Source: JAVKBW01 sp040222995
GTDB taxonomy: Bacteria; Pseudomonadota; Alphaproteobacteria; UBA8366; Aestuariispiraceae
Direction: 5' to 3'
Length of the DNA: 64,000 nucleotides
Assembly: GCA_040222995.1 (NCBI GenBank)
Contig: JAVKBW010000046.1
Span: 496,001-560,000 of the forward strand
Part shown: piece after piece, positions 34,680 through 43,226 of the stretch
Numbering within the stretch: the stretch's first letter is position 1
How the letters are laid out: every line of letters begins with the position of its first letter
Position numbers and translations under genes: made by a program
Notes under the pieces: model-generated
Databases searched by the model: none
What the model was told of the DNA's origin: nothing
What the model saw: only the letters and a program-made list of their open reading frames with translations

Positions 34680-36281
34680 CTACCCGATATCCTTCTCGAA
34701 GACCTCGATGACGGTAGGGCCGTCGTCGGACAGCGCTTTGGAGACGGCGGCCTCGAAGTCCTCAATCGTCTTCGGCTGCGCCACCTTCGCGCCATAAGCG
34801 CGGGCGAGATCGGCGAAAACCGGATTGTGCTGGTTGACGCCGATTGTCGGAATGTTCCGGGCCGTCATGCCGTCGCGGATCTGCGCCAGGCTGTTGTTGT
34901 TCCATAGTATAATGGCCAGCGGCAGTTTCTGTTCAACCGCTGTCCCCAATTCCTGTAACGTGAACTGGAAGCCGCCGTCGCCGACAAGAACGGCTGTCGG
35001 CCTGTCCGGGGCGGCCAGCTTGCCGCCGATCGCCGCCGGCAACGCATATCCCAATGTTCCGTAGCCGGCCGGAAAGAACCATGTCTTCGGGTCATTGCAG
35101 CGATAGTAGCAATAGCCGGTATAGGCGATCTGCGTCATATCGGTGAAGACCATGCCGTTTGCCGGCATCGCCCGCCGCAGGCCGTCCAGCACCGCGACGT
35201 GTTTTTTCTCAAGCGGGCTCAATGTGTCCCGTTCGGTCTTGCGAAGATCGGCAATAGCCGAAGCGCCGGCAAAGCCCGCGCCTTTCGGTTTTTCCTTAAC
35301 GGCTTCCAGCAGCGCATCAAGCGTTAGTGACGCGTCGGCGCAGATTGCGACCGCCGGGTCGTAGTCGCGACTGAGCACCTGCGGGTCGAGATCGACCCGG
35401 ATCATCTTGCCCAAGAGGGTCAGGGCCTTTTCCAGCCACAGGTCCGGTTCCGCAAGTTCCGTGCCGATGGCGAGCACGACATCCGCCTGCTCCACGAACT
35501 TCTGCGTTGCGGGGCGTTCCAGCGTCGCCTCCACCGCAAGCGGGTGATCGTCCGGAATAATACCTTTCCCGGCGATGGTCGGGATGACGGCTGCCCCGAT
35601 ACGTTCCGCAAGTTTACGGATCTGGACCGACGCCCCGATAGACCCGCCACCGCACAGCAATACAGGCCGTTCTGCCGCATCCAGCAGAGCGGCCGCTTTT
35701 TTTATGGCCTCCGGCGCAGGTGCGGGAACTGACGGCATTGCGCGGGCCTTCCAGTCATCGCCGTCCTTTACTTCCAGAATATCGAGCGGAATGGCGATAT
35801 GCACCGGGCGCGGCCGCTGGCTGGCGAACAGGGCAAATGCCCGCGCGACATGTTCCTGAATCTGATCGCTCGTCAGGGCGACGGCGGAAAACCCGGTCAA
35901 TGGCTCGCTGACCCGCGCCTGATCCGAAATTTCATGCAACCGGCCGCGCCCCATGTTCAAGTCGCGCACCGCAGCAACGCTGCTGATCACCAGCATCGGC
36001 TGGGAATCCGAATAAGCCTGGCCGATCGGCGTCGAGGCGTTGGTTATGCCGGGGCCGCTGATCAGCAGACACACGCCGGGTTTGCCGCTGACGCGCGCAT
36101 AGCCGTCTGCCATGAAACCGGCGCCCTGTTCGTGGCGTACGCCGATATGTCTGATACCGGCATCGTTCAGCCCGCGATACGCTTCAAGCGTATGAACGCC
36201 CGGCATGCCGAATACGGTGTCGCAACCGTAATCGCGCAGCAGGTAGGGCAGGTTTGTCCCGGCGGATTTCTTGCTACTCAT
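34680..36281 (-). CDS. ThDP-dependent 2-oxoacid decarboxylase (AruI / acetolactate-synthase-like)
   Basis: This thiamine-diphosphate enzyme has 533 residues. Its Pyr domain begins with the G-M-P-G motif and has the catalytic Glu in H-E-Q-G-A-G-F-M-A-D-G. A central domain follows, and the PP domain carries the G-D-G-G-F-Q-F...N-N-N cofactor motif. The R-P-R-P-V-H-I-A-I-P region and overall look are closest to 5-guanidino-2-oxopentanoate (2-ketoarginine) decarboxylase AruI. With a Pot-type importer and two aldolases in the operon, it probably breaks down a cationic 2-oxoacid. The ATG at 36281 with GGGG upstream is preferred; an in-frame ATG at 36368 would overlap the aldolase gene. Confidence 0.83.
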   Translation of the reverse strand: MSSKKSAGTNLPYLLRDYGCDTVFGMPGVHTLEAYRGLNDAGIRHIGVRHEQGAGFMADGYARVSGKPGVCLLISGPGITNASTPIGQAYSDSQPMLVISSVAAVRDLNMGRGRLHEISDQARVSEPLTGFSAVALTSDQIQEHVARAFALFASQRPRPVHIAIPLDILEVKDGDDWKARAMPSVPAPAPEAIKKAAALLDAAERPVLLCGGGSIGASVQIRKLAERIGAAVIPTIAGKGIIPDDHPLAVEATLERPATQKFVEQADVVLAIGTELAEPDLWLEKALTLLGKMIRVDLDPQVLSRDYDPAVAICADASLTLDALLEAVKEKPKGAGFAGASAIADLRKTERDTLSPLEKKHVAVLDGLRRAMPANGMVFTDMTQIAYTGYCYYRCNDPKTWFFPAGYGTLGYALPAAIGGKLAAPDRPTAVLVGDGGFQFTLQELGTAVEQKLPLAIILWNNNSLAQIRDGMTARNIPTIGVNQHNPVFADLARAYGAKVAQPKTIEDFEAAVSKALSDDGPTVIEVFEKDIG

Positions 36282-36303
36282 ATCGGTAACCCCATCATTG
36301 GAT

Positions 36304-37029
36304 TCAGTTGTTCTGTAACGGCCCGGCAAGGCCTTCGTATAGCGACCCGTACTCGTCGACAACGACAAGGAAGGATGCGCCGAGAGCCAGGGCTTCCTCG
36401 CGTTCTATCTTCGACCAGGCCGGCATTACCCATGGCTTGCCGGCCGCCTTCGCGGCCTCGGCGATGCGTCGAAGGTCGGCCTTGTCTTCTTCGGTGTTCT
36501 TGTAACAGCCACGCCCCCGAGACAGCGCCAGATCGCTTGGTCCGGGAAAGAGGCCATCGACAGTAGGGAGAGCCAGAATTTCTTCGACATCGGCCAATGC
36601 CTCGGCCGATTCAATCATCGGAAAACACAGGGTGGTCTTGTTCGCCTCGATATAGTGGCTGGCATCGGCGCCGCCGTAGCGCGACGGCCTTGTGCCACTG
36701 AAACTGCGGGTGCCCAATGGCGGATATTTCGCAGACTTTGTGATTTCGCGTGCGTGGTCGATGCCGCCGATATGCGGAATGATGACACCGGTACACGCCA
36801 TATCGAGCGCGCGCTGGATAGCAACCGGCTCCGGACCGAGGACTTTCGCGTAGACTTCAAACCCCTGCGCCAGCATCAGGGCGATGACGGCATCGGTCTT
36901 GTCTGCATCGAACAGGCCGTGTTCCAGATCCAGCACGAACTTGCGGTAGCCCAGATCGCTGGCGATCTCGACAAAAGCCTGGTTCGGTGTGGATAGCCAG
37001 ACCGCGTAGTTTTCGGGTGCCTTGATCAT
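36304..37029 (-). CDS. HpcH/HpaI family class II aldolase
   Basis: This is a 241-residue TIM-barrel aldolase of the 4-hydroxy-2-oxoheptanedioate/2-keto-3-deoxy sugar acid family. The catalytic base appears in L-D-L-E-H-G-L, the metal ligands in P-M-I-E-S and G-P-S-D-L, and the Arg in T-R-S-F-S-G-T-R. These enzymes split 4-hydroxy-2-oxo acids into pyruvate and an aldehyde. The gene overlaps the RraA-like gene by 4 bases and precedes the decarboxylase by about 22, so the three form one catabolic set. The substrate is unknown. Confidence 0.86.
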   Translation of the reverse strand: MIKAPENYAVWLSTPNQAFVEIASDLGYRKFVLDLEHGLFDADKTDAVIALMLAQGFEVYAKVLGPEPVAIQRALDMACTGVIIPHIGGIDHAREITKSAKYPPLGTRSFSGTRPSRYGGADASHYIEANKTTLCFPMIESAEALADVEEILALPTVDGLFPGPSDLALSRGRGCYKNTEEDKADLRRIAEAAKAAGKPWVMPAWSKIEREEALALGASFLVVVDEYGSLYEGLAGPLQNN

Positions 37030-37715
37030 TCTCCGAGGTCCTTCCTGTTGCGGACTTCAATCATCGCCTCGATATCCACCAGATCCTGCAGCCGCGCACC
37101 GGCTTCAAGACTGGCGACCCAGTCGCCTTCTTCCGCCTGATCGGCAAGGCAGGTTTCGATAACGCCGTCGACTTCGTCCGGTGGCAGAAAAGCGATGCCG
37201 CAATCGTCGGCAAGGACGGCATAGCCGGGCAGGACCGGACAGCCACCGCAGACGATCGGCTCATTGAAAACGCCGCCAAGGTTCAGCAGCTTCGTCGTCA
37301 CGGCGCTTACATTCGTTGCCCAGGTTTCGACACCGTTCTCTATAATTGCTGCCGGGTCGGTAACGGCGCCATCGACGATGACGCCGGCCAGACCGCGTAT
37401 CCGCGCGACGGCCGCCATGAACCCGCCATAGCAGGCGTTTCGATGATCGCCGCCCCGGTCGATGACCAGCACGTCACCCGGCCTGACACGGTCCATGGCG
37501 TGGTACAGTAACGTGGAATCGGCGCCGGGGATGGACAGAGTAACGGCCGTACCGGCAATTCTTTTTCCACTGGTGACGGGTTTCAGGTTGTTGCTCGCAA
37601 TCCTGTCATGAACGTAGTGGCCTATCGTCGCGACTTCGACCTGTTGCAGCTTTTTCAGCGTGCCGTCCGCCAAAGAAGCCGGCATATCGCCAATCCGATA
37701 TGAACGAACAGTCAT
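37026..37715 (-). CDS. RraA-like protein / 4-hydroxy-4-methyl-2-oxoglutarate aldolase family
   Basis: This 229-residue protein has the RraA/HMG-aldolase core. G-D-V-L-V-I-D precedes the glycine-rich G-G-D-H-R-N-A-C-Y-G-G-F-M loop, and V-I-V-D-G-A-V-T-D carries the metal-binding Asp. True HMG aldolases split 4-carboxy-4-hydroxy-2-oxoadipate or decarboxylate oxaloacetate; others are RNase E regulators. The catabolic operon makes the aldolase/decarboxylase role far more likely. GGGGAGAG lies about 8 bases before the ATG. Confidence 0.83.
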   Translation of the reverse strand: MTVRSYRIGDMPASLADGTLKKLQQVEVATIGHYVHDRIASNNLKPVTSGKRIAGTAVTLSIPGADSTLLYHAMDRVRPGDVLVIDRGGDHRNACYGGFMAAVARIRGLAGVIVDGAVTDPAAIIENGVETWATNVSAVTTKLLNLGGVFNEPIVCGGCPVLPGYAVLADDCGIAFLPPDEVDGVIETCLADQAEEGDWVASLEAGARLQDLVDIEAMIEVRNRKDLGE

Positions 37716-37739
37716 GCAGAATCTCTCCCCAAAAAATTG

Positions 37740-38870
37740 CTATTCACTGAGAACGCGTATGTCTGACTTGTTTATGCAGAACGCTATCCTCGTATCTCGT
37801 TTCGGCGGCTGGGCTTGCTCGATGTTGGCGTTCTGTACTCTCGCGGTAAGCCGCTCTTCGGTATTGAGACGGACGGTTACCCGGCGGTCTGTGCCGATAT
37901 AGATAACCTCCTCGACCACGCCTTCGAAGGCCACGGTGTTGTTCGGAACAGTGGCGGATGCATCGGCGAGCCGAACCGCTTCGGGCCTGAAGGCCAGGCT
38001 CAGCGGTTTCTCGATGTCGCCCTTAAGGCAATCCCTGCTGACTTCGCAATTCGATCCGCCCCCGCTGATACTCAATAAGCTGTCGCTCTGGCTTTCCAGC
38101 TTACCGGCGACAAAGTTCATTTCACCGATAAAATCCGCGCCGAACCGCGTTGTCGGGCGTTCGTAGATACCGACCGGGTCGTCGACCTGCAGCACCTCGC
38201 CATCGTTCATGATGGCGATCCGGTCTGACATGGTCAGTGCTTCTTCCTGGTCGTGCGTCACCAGAATGAAGGTGATGCCCAGGCGGCGCTGCATGTGTTT
38301 CAGTTCAAGCTGCATTTCCTTGCGCAGTTTGAGATCGAGCGCGGCCAGCGGTTCATCCAGCAGCAGAACCGACGGTTCGTTGATCAGGGCGCGGGCCAGG
38401 GCGACGCGCTGCTGCTGTCCGCCCGACAGTGCGGATGGTTTGCGGCCTGCGTACTGGCGCATCTGCACGAGATCAAGCGCCCGGTCCACGCGGTCGCTGC
38501 GTTGGCTTTTGGACACGCCTTTGACCGAAAGGCCGAAGCCAACGTTTTCCTGCACCGTCAGGTGAGGAAAGATTGCATAGCTTTGGAAAACCGTATTCAC
38601 CGGGCGCTTGTGCGCCGGAACGGACGACATTTCCTGGCCGGAAATGAGCAGTTGGCCTCGGGTCGGCATCTCGAAACCGGCGATCAGGCGCAGGGTGGTT
38701 GTCTTGCCGCAGCCTGACGGACCGAGAAGGGTAAAAAATTCGCCCTGGGCGATGGACAGATCGACATCGCGGACGGCCACAACATCCCTGTCGCTGCGCG
38801 TTCCGGGATAGATTTTGGTCATATCCTTGAGTTCTACGGCAGGCGATTCCGAAGTAGGCGCATCCGGCAT
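37740..38870 (-). CDS. Polyamine-type ABC importer ATPase (PotA-like)
   Basis: This ATPase of 376 residues has Walker A G-P-S-G-C-G-K-T-T at about 53-61, signature L-S-G-G-Q-Q-Q-R near 148-155, Walker B L-L-L-D-E-P-L, the switch His in V-T-H-D-Q-E-E-A and a C-terminal TOBE-type regulatory domain. It powers the permease pair at 40020-41740, with the binding protein at 38942-39985. AGGAG precedes the ATG. The operon's catabolic genes suggest import of an amine or guanidino compound rather than housekeeping spermidine uptake. Confidence 0.9.
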   Translation of the reverse strand: MPDAPTSESPAVELKDMTKIYPGTRSDRDVVAVRDVDLSIAQGEFFTLLGPSGCGKTTTLRLIAGFEMPTRGQLLISGQEMSSVPAHKRPVNTVFQSYAIFPHLTVQENVGFGLSVKGVSKSQRSDRVDRALDLVQMRQYAGRKPSALSGGQQQRVALARALINEPSVLLLDEPLAALDLKLRKEMQLELKHMQRRLGITFILVTHDQEEALTMSDRIAIMNDGEVLQVDDPVGIYERPTTRFGADFIGEMNFVAGKLESQSDSLLSISGGGSNCEVSRDCLKGDIEKPLSLAFRPEAVRLADASATVPNNTVAFEGVVEEVIYIGTDRRVTVRLNTEERLTARVQNANIEQAQPPKRDTRIAFCINKSDIRVLSE

Positions 38871-38941
38871 GCTTTACGGCTCCTGAGAAAAGTGTACCGG
38901 ACCCGGTCGGCCGGGTCCGGTACGGGTATGTGTCGTTCCGA

Positions 38942-39985
38942 TTACTGGGCCGCTTTAACTTTGGTCCAGCCGTCCTGGTAGTATTTCATCGCTTCACCGA
39001 CATCGAGAATGAAGTCGGCATTCGCCAGCTTGTCGTCCGGCGGGAAAATAGCCGTATTGTTCGCGACTTCCGGCGGCAGCAGTTCCCTGGAACCCTCCAC
39101 GGTCGTTGCGACAGACGAGATTTCGGTCATTTCGGCAGCGACTTCGGGCCGCAGAATGTAGCTGATGAACTTGTAGGCGTTCTCCAGGTTCGGTGCGTCT
39201 TTCGCAATGGCCAGACCATCGATCCACATCGTGCCGCCTTCATCGGGAAGCACGAATACGACATCCGGGTTGCTGTTCATCGTGGAAATCACGCTGCCGC
39301 TCCAGGATTCCACCAGACAGGCTTCGCCGGTTGAAACAAGATCGGCGAAGTTGGTGCTGTTGTAGCCACCCAGGATAGCCTTCTGTTCCAGCAGCGATTC
39401 AGTTGCTTTCTCGATTTCAGCCTTGTCGCTTGAATTGGCGGAGAAGCCGTTCACCTGCAGGCCGGCAATATAGGCCGCCAGCATGTTATCCAGCATGAAG
39501 ATGCGGCCTGCGTACTTTTCGTCCCACAACGCGGACCAGCTTGTTACAGGCTCTTTCACACAGGACTTGTTATAGGCGAGCCCGGTCGTGCCCCAGAACA
39601 CGGGAATGTGCCACTTCAGGCCCGGATCGTAGGAAACGTTCTGGAAAACCGGCTTGATGTTGCCGTAGGTCGTGATCTTGGAATGATCGACTTCCTCGAT
39701 CAGGTTCTTGTTCGCCAGAATCTGAACCGCGTATTGGGACGGCCCGACCAGATCGTAACCGGTAGCGCCGGCTTCCAGCTTTGCAATCAGGGTTTCGTTG
39801 CTGTCAAAGGTATCGAAGATCACTTCGATACCTGTTTCCTCGGTAAAGGCGTCAAGCGTCTTTTGAGGATATTCGTCGGCCCAGCCGTAAATGTTGACCT
39901 GGTCCGCCATGGCGGCGGTTGCGGACAGCGCAAGTGACAGTCCTCCCGCTACGATCAGCTTACTGAGTACGTTTAAATTCATCAT
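38942..39985 (-). CDS. Polyamine-type periplasmic substrate-binding protein (PotD/PotF-like)
   Basis: The protein has 347 residues with a Sec signal peptide ending A-T-A-A-M-A. The mature part begins V-N-I-Y-G-W-A-D-E-Y, as in PotD/PotF-type proteins. A conserved W-G-T-T-G-L-A-Y-N region and the W-S-G-S segment help line the ligand site, and aromatic and acidic residues suited to a cation are plentiful. The start is the first of two adjacent ATGs, with GGGAG 7-11 bases upstream. It lies between permease and ATPase genes of one operon. Confidence 0.9.
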   Translation of the reverse strand: MMNLNVLSKLIVAGGLSLALSATAAMADQVNIYGWADEYPQKTLDAFTEETGIEVIFDTFDSNETLIAKLEAGATGYDLVGPSQYAVQILANKNLIEEVDHSKITTYGNIKPVFQNVSYDPGLKWHIPVFWGTTGLAYNKSCVKEPVTSWSALWDEKYAGRIFMLDNMLAAYIAGLQVNGFSANSSDKAEIEKATESLLEQKAILGGYNSTNFADLVSTGEACLVESWSGSVISTMNSNPDVVFVLPDEGGTMWIDGLAIAKDAPNLENAYKFISYILRPEVAAEMTEISSVATTVEGSRELLPPEVANNTAIFPPDDKLANADFILDVGEAMKYYQDGWTKVKAAQ

Positions 39986-40019
39986 GATTGTCTCCCTGTT
40001 GTCATTCAGTAGAAAACCT

Positions 40020-40883
40020 TCAGCCTCCCCGCAGGAACCGCAGATAACGGCCCATGACAAAGAGGATGACCGCGATATTTGCCGCCACCATCAGCGTTCC
40101 GAGAGCGTTGATTTTCGGCGTGATCCCCAGCTTGAGCATGGAATATATCTGCAAAGGCAGGGGCGTTGTCCCAACGCCGGATGTAAAGGTGGACATGACA
40201 AAATTGTCGAACGAAATTGTAGCCGCCAGCAAAAAGGCTACGGCAATGGCCGGCATCAGGATCGGCAGGGTTATGCGGAAAAACACCTGGATTTCACTGG
40301 CGCCGAGATCGGCCCCGGCTTCTTCCAGATCGCCATCGAGGGCGCTGGCCGCAGACCGGACGATCAGGGTTGTAAACGGAATGGATACCAGAATGTGGCC
40401 GATGATCAGAGACGTGTATCCGAGGGTTAGATTCATCGTCACCATGAAAACCAGCAACCCGACTGCAAAGACGATTTCCGGCAGGATAAGCGGCGATACC
40501 ATTACAGTGGAAAGAATATCGCGGCCCGGAAATTGCCGTTTGGAAATGGCGAGCGCGGCAAGCGCGCCGATCGCCGTGCTGAAAAATGCGGATGATACCG
40601 ATACAACTGCGCTAATCCATAGCCCGCGTCCAAGCCGCCGGTCATTGAAGACCTCGGTATACCAGTCCAGCGAAAAACCGCTCCAGACAACAGTCGACTT
40701 GGTTTCGTTAAATGAAAAGACGATCAGCACGACAATTGGAACGAAAAGAAACAGGTAAGCCAGCACGGTCACCAGAAGCGGGGCATTCCTCGTCCAGTTC
40801 AGCACGGTATCGACTGCACTGTTCCCGCCAACTGCAGGAAGCTTTTCGGTCGGACGAAGTGTGGTATTGCCTGACATTGTCAT
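40020..40883 (-). CDS. ABC importer inner-membrane permease (PotC/PotI-like)
   Basis: This permease of 287 residues has about six transmembrane helices. The cytoplasmic EAA loop that docks on the ATPase reads E-E-A-G-A-D-L-G-A-S near 191-200, followed by R-I-T-L-P-I-L-M-P-A. The N-terminal S-F-N-E-T-K segment is typical of the PotC class. It overlaps the partner permease by ATGA. It is the second of two permeases of the Pot-type importer in this operon. Confidence 0.9.
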   Translation of the reverse strand: MTMSGNTTLRPTEKLPAVGGNSAVDTVLNWTRNAPLLVTVLAYLFLFVPIVVLIVFSFNETKSTVVWSGFSLDWYTEVFNDRRLGRGLWISAVVSVSSAFFSTAIGALAALAISKRQFPGRDILSTVMVSPLILPEIVFAVGLLVFMVTMNLTLGYTSLIIGHILVSIPFTTLIVRSAASALDGDLEEAGADLGASEIQVFFRITLPILMPAIAVAFLLAATISFDNFVMSTFTSGVGTTPLPLQIYSMLKLGITPKINALGTLMVAANIAVILFVMGRYLRFLRGG

Positions 40884-41740
40884 GCCTTCATCGCCTCCGT
40901 CGCCCGCATGGCCCGCATATACAGCAGGATTCCAATGGATGAGAAGGCAAGGAGGACAACCGACACGGCCGCGCCGAGCGGCATGTTCCGGAATTCAAGA
41001 AACAGTTGAACGATCAGGTTGCCGATGATGATGCTCTTGCCGCCGCCAAGTAGCACCGGGATTGCGAACACACCCATCGACGGCACGAAAACGAACAGCA
41101 CCGCGGCGAGGACGCCGGGCAGTGACAGCGGCAGCGTTACCCGAAAGAAGCCGACGGCAGGATGCGCGCCCAGATCGCGCGCGGCTTCCAGCAGGCGGCG
41201 GTCGATCGGTTGCAGCGCGGCGTATATCGGGAACACGGCCAGCGGCAGGAAGGCGTAGACCATGCCGACCATCACCGCGCCATAGGTGCCGAGGAAGCGG
41301 TAGGGCATGTCCAGCAAGCCGATGCCGATCAGGGTTTCGTTGATAACGCCCTTGTAGCCGAGCATCACGACCCAGGCGGAAATCCGGATAAGGAAGTTGA
41401 TCCAGAAGGGGATCAGCATGGCCACGAGAAGAACAGGGGCCCAGCGTCCGGCGCGGAACACGATAAAATACGCAATCGGATACCCGATCAGGATGCACAG
41501 GGCCGTTGTGCCGGCAGCGATCTGGAAGGAATTGACGAAGATCGGCAGGTAGACTGGCTGCAATAACTCAATATAGGAATTGAACGTGAATTCCGGAACA
41601 ATCCCGCCATAGGCATCCCGGCCCGAAAAACTGTACCCGACGACAATCAGCAGCGGCACCGCCAGAAACACAACCATCAGCACAAGGGCCGGCGTAACCA
41701 TTGCCGCTGTGACAATCGACTGTCTCCGGTCGGTGTTCAT
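40880..41740 (-). CDS. ABC importer inner-membrane permease (PotB/PotH-like)
   Basis: This permease of 286 residues has about six helices, with a first loop S-F-S-G-R-D-A-Y-G typical of PotB-class proteins. The EAA loop reads L-E-A-A-R-D-L-G-A-H near 193-202, followed by R-V-T-L-P-L-S-L-P-G. It forms the channel with the next gene's product. Its start overlaps the stop of the GntR regulator by 4 bases, so regulator and transporter are translated from one transcript. Confidence 0.9.
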   Translation of the reverse strand: MNTDRRQSIVTAAMVTPALVLMVVFLAVPLLIVVGYSFSGRDAYGGIVPEFTFNSYIELLQPVYLPIFVNSFQIAAGTTALCILIGYPIAYFIVFRAGRWAPVLLVAMLIPFWINFLIRISAWVVMLGYKGVINETLIGIGLLDMPYRFLGTYGAVMVGMVYAFLPLAVFPIYAALQPIDRRLLEAARDLGAHPAVGFFRVTLPLSLPGVLAAVLFVFVPSMGVFAIPVLLGGGKSIIIGNLIVQLFLEFRNMPLGAAVSVVLLAFSSIGILLYMRAMRATEAMKA

Positions 41741-42441
41741 TGAACGGTCGCTCTGCGCCTGTTGATCTCGACGTCGATCCAGGTCATGTCGCCGGTGCCG
41801 AGATGCTGTTTCATCGCGTCGCTTGCGCCCTGTTCGTCCTGACGGCGAATGGCGTCGACGACGTTGATGAAGTTCTCCATTTCGTCACGCACCAGAGTCA
41901 TTGGCGTTCCGGTGACGTATAATGCCCGGATCGCAAGGCCGTGGAGGCGCGATACGGATGCCATGATATAGGGGTTGCCCGCGCTGCGGGCGACGAGCCG
42001 GTGGAACAGCTCGTCATGCGCGAGGTTCCAGTCCAGGTCCACATTGCCGTCGGCAATGCCCTGCCGGGCGGTTTCAAAGAACTGGTCGAAGGCTTCCAGA
42101 TCCGCATCGCGACGGCGTGCTGCCGCCAGACGTGCAGCCTGCGCTTCGACGCCGCTGCGCATTTCGAAGATATCGTGCAGATCGGCCGCCCGGATTGGCG
42201 CGACGATATAGCCTCGCCGTGGCCAGCTTTCCACCAGTTCGTCATGCGCCAGCTTTTGCAGCGCTTCACGCACCGGTGTCCGGCTGGTCCCGATCTGGGC
42301 GCACAGCGACGGCTCCTCAATCAGGCTTCCCGGCGCAAGCCGACCCTTCAGAATCATCTCCTTCAACTGAAGATATGCGTCGTCGCTTTTGCGAGACTTG
42401 CTGCTGGAAGCCGAAACGACCGGCCCTTGAATTACCGTCAT
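41737..42441 (-). CDS. GntR family regulator, FadR/FCD subfamily
   Basis: This regulator of 234 residues has an N-terminal winged helix-turn-helix (L-K-E-M-I-L-K-G-R-L-A-P-G then T-S-R-T-P-V-R-E-A-L-Q-K-L). An all-helical FCD ligand domain follows, with the metal/ligand histidines in N-L-A-H-D-E-L-F-H and a later H. It is the first gene of the catabolic/import operon and probably represses it and itself. An in-frame ATG at 42462 abuts the operator palindrome with no room for a ribosome site. The ATG at 42441, with GGA 7 bases upstream, is therefore chosen. Confidence 0.88.
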   Translation of the reverse strand: MTVIQGPVVSASSSKSRKSDDAYLQLKEMILKGRLAPGSLIEEPSLCAQIGTSRTPVREALQKLAHDELVESWPRRGYIVAPIRAADLHDIFEMRSGVEAQAARLAAARRRDADLEAFDQFFETARQGIADGNVDLDWNLAHDELFHRLVARSAGNPYIMASVSRLHGLAIRALYVTGTPMTLVRDEMENFINVVDAIRRQDEQGASDAMKQHLGTGDMTWIDVEINRRRATVQ

Positions 42442-42462
42442 GAAATGTCCGAACTCATTCAT

Positions 42463-42488
42463 AATACTGCTAGTATACTAGTAGTATT
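42463..42488. promoter_or_regulatory. 26-bp near-perfect palindrome, predicted GntR operator
   Basis: The two 13-base halves match except at one position. The core is CTAGTATACTAG and the outer arms are AATACT / AGTATT. The core TAGTATACTA fits the T-N-GT-Nx-AC-N-A shape known for FadR-type GntR sites. It lies 22 bases before the regulator's start, where it could block transcription of the whole operon. Confidence 0.75.
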
Positions 42489-42660
42489 TTCAGAAAGCGC
42501 AAACGGTTCTTGGTGCAAAGCAGCAACATGCAAAACCCAGCTCAATGGTCGCAGAGAATAAGGGGAAGGATGAGGAAATTGCTGTGTGACTGGTCAGGCG
42601 CGACGGAACGGCACATTCACGGATAGCGATAGCCGAATTGGTGTCTGATAGCAAAATGGC

Positions 42661-42992
42661 GGTGCTGTCAGACCAACGCTAACTCGTCTCTTTGGATCAG
42701 ATGGCGTTGATGGTTAAAGTGATTGTGAACCCGGCGCTTCCGGATCTTTGCCGCAACCATCGGACCAAAACGGCTCCACCAGTATCGTACCGTCTCGTGA
42801 CAGATATCGATGCCCCGTTCATGCAGCAGAACTTCTACATTGCGAAGTGAAAGCGGGAACCGGAAGTACACCATTACGGCCAGGCGAAGGATGTCGGTTG
42901 AGGTTTTGAAATAGCGAATTGGAGATTGAGTCCTCCAGGGAAGGCTATCTGGATGCTGTAATTGCCTTAACCGGGTTTCTTCTGACAAAGCC
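42661..42992 (-). mobile_element. IS6-family remnant, internally deleted (332 bp)
   Basis: Both ends resemble the complete element at 47870-48688: the left end GGTGCTGTCAGAC is identical for 13 bases, and the right end reads GGCTTTGTCAGA on the - strand. Between them, on the - strand, the first 65 or so transposase residues (R-Y-F-K-T-S-T-D...R-Y-W-W-S-R-F-G-P) run straight into a C-terminal piece (N-H-F-N-H-Q-R-H-L). The catalytic middle is missing. It is a non-autonomous derivative that a transposase in trans might still move. It is divergent in sequence from the larger copy, so it is not a recent deletion of that copy. Confidence 0.8.
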
Positions 42993-43163
42993 TTCCGCAG
43001 GCCACCTCGGGAGGGTCCACGCCGATGGCGGACAAGGCGCAGAAGTGCATCGCCTGATTGGAGGTAATGACGGGCTTGCCGAGATCGGATTCCGATCGTT
43101 CGACAACCTCGACACTGCGCATGTCGGTGCACGACAGCACGATGGCTTCCACGTCCAGTTATT
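42993..43163 (-). pseudogene. Asp/Glu racemase family (maleate isomerase-like) C-terminal fragment
   Basis: About 55 residues read E-A-I-V-L-S-C-T-D-M-R...T-S-N-Q-A-M...G-C-G-R-L. This is the C-terminal end of Asp/Glu racemase superfamily enzymes (maleate isomerase, arylmalonate decarboxylase), including the catalytic Cys of the S-C-T-D motif. Upstream the frame closes at a TAA within a few codons; downstream it runs into the IS6 remnant's end. Only this piece survives, so it is non-functional. It may once have belonged with the neighbouring catabolic operon. Confidence 0.72.
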
Positions 43164-43226
43164 GTTTTTTTTGGCGAACTCGGCTGGCGGGATGTTTCCC
43201 AAAGCAGAATATGGCCGTTCGGCCTC

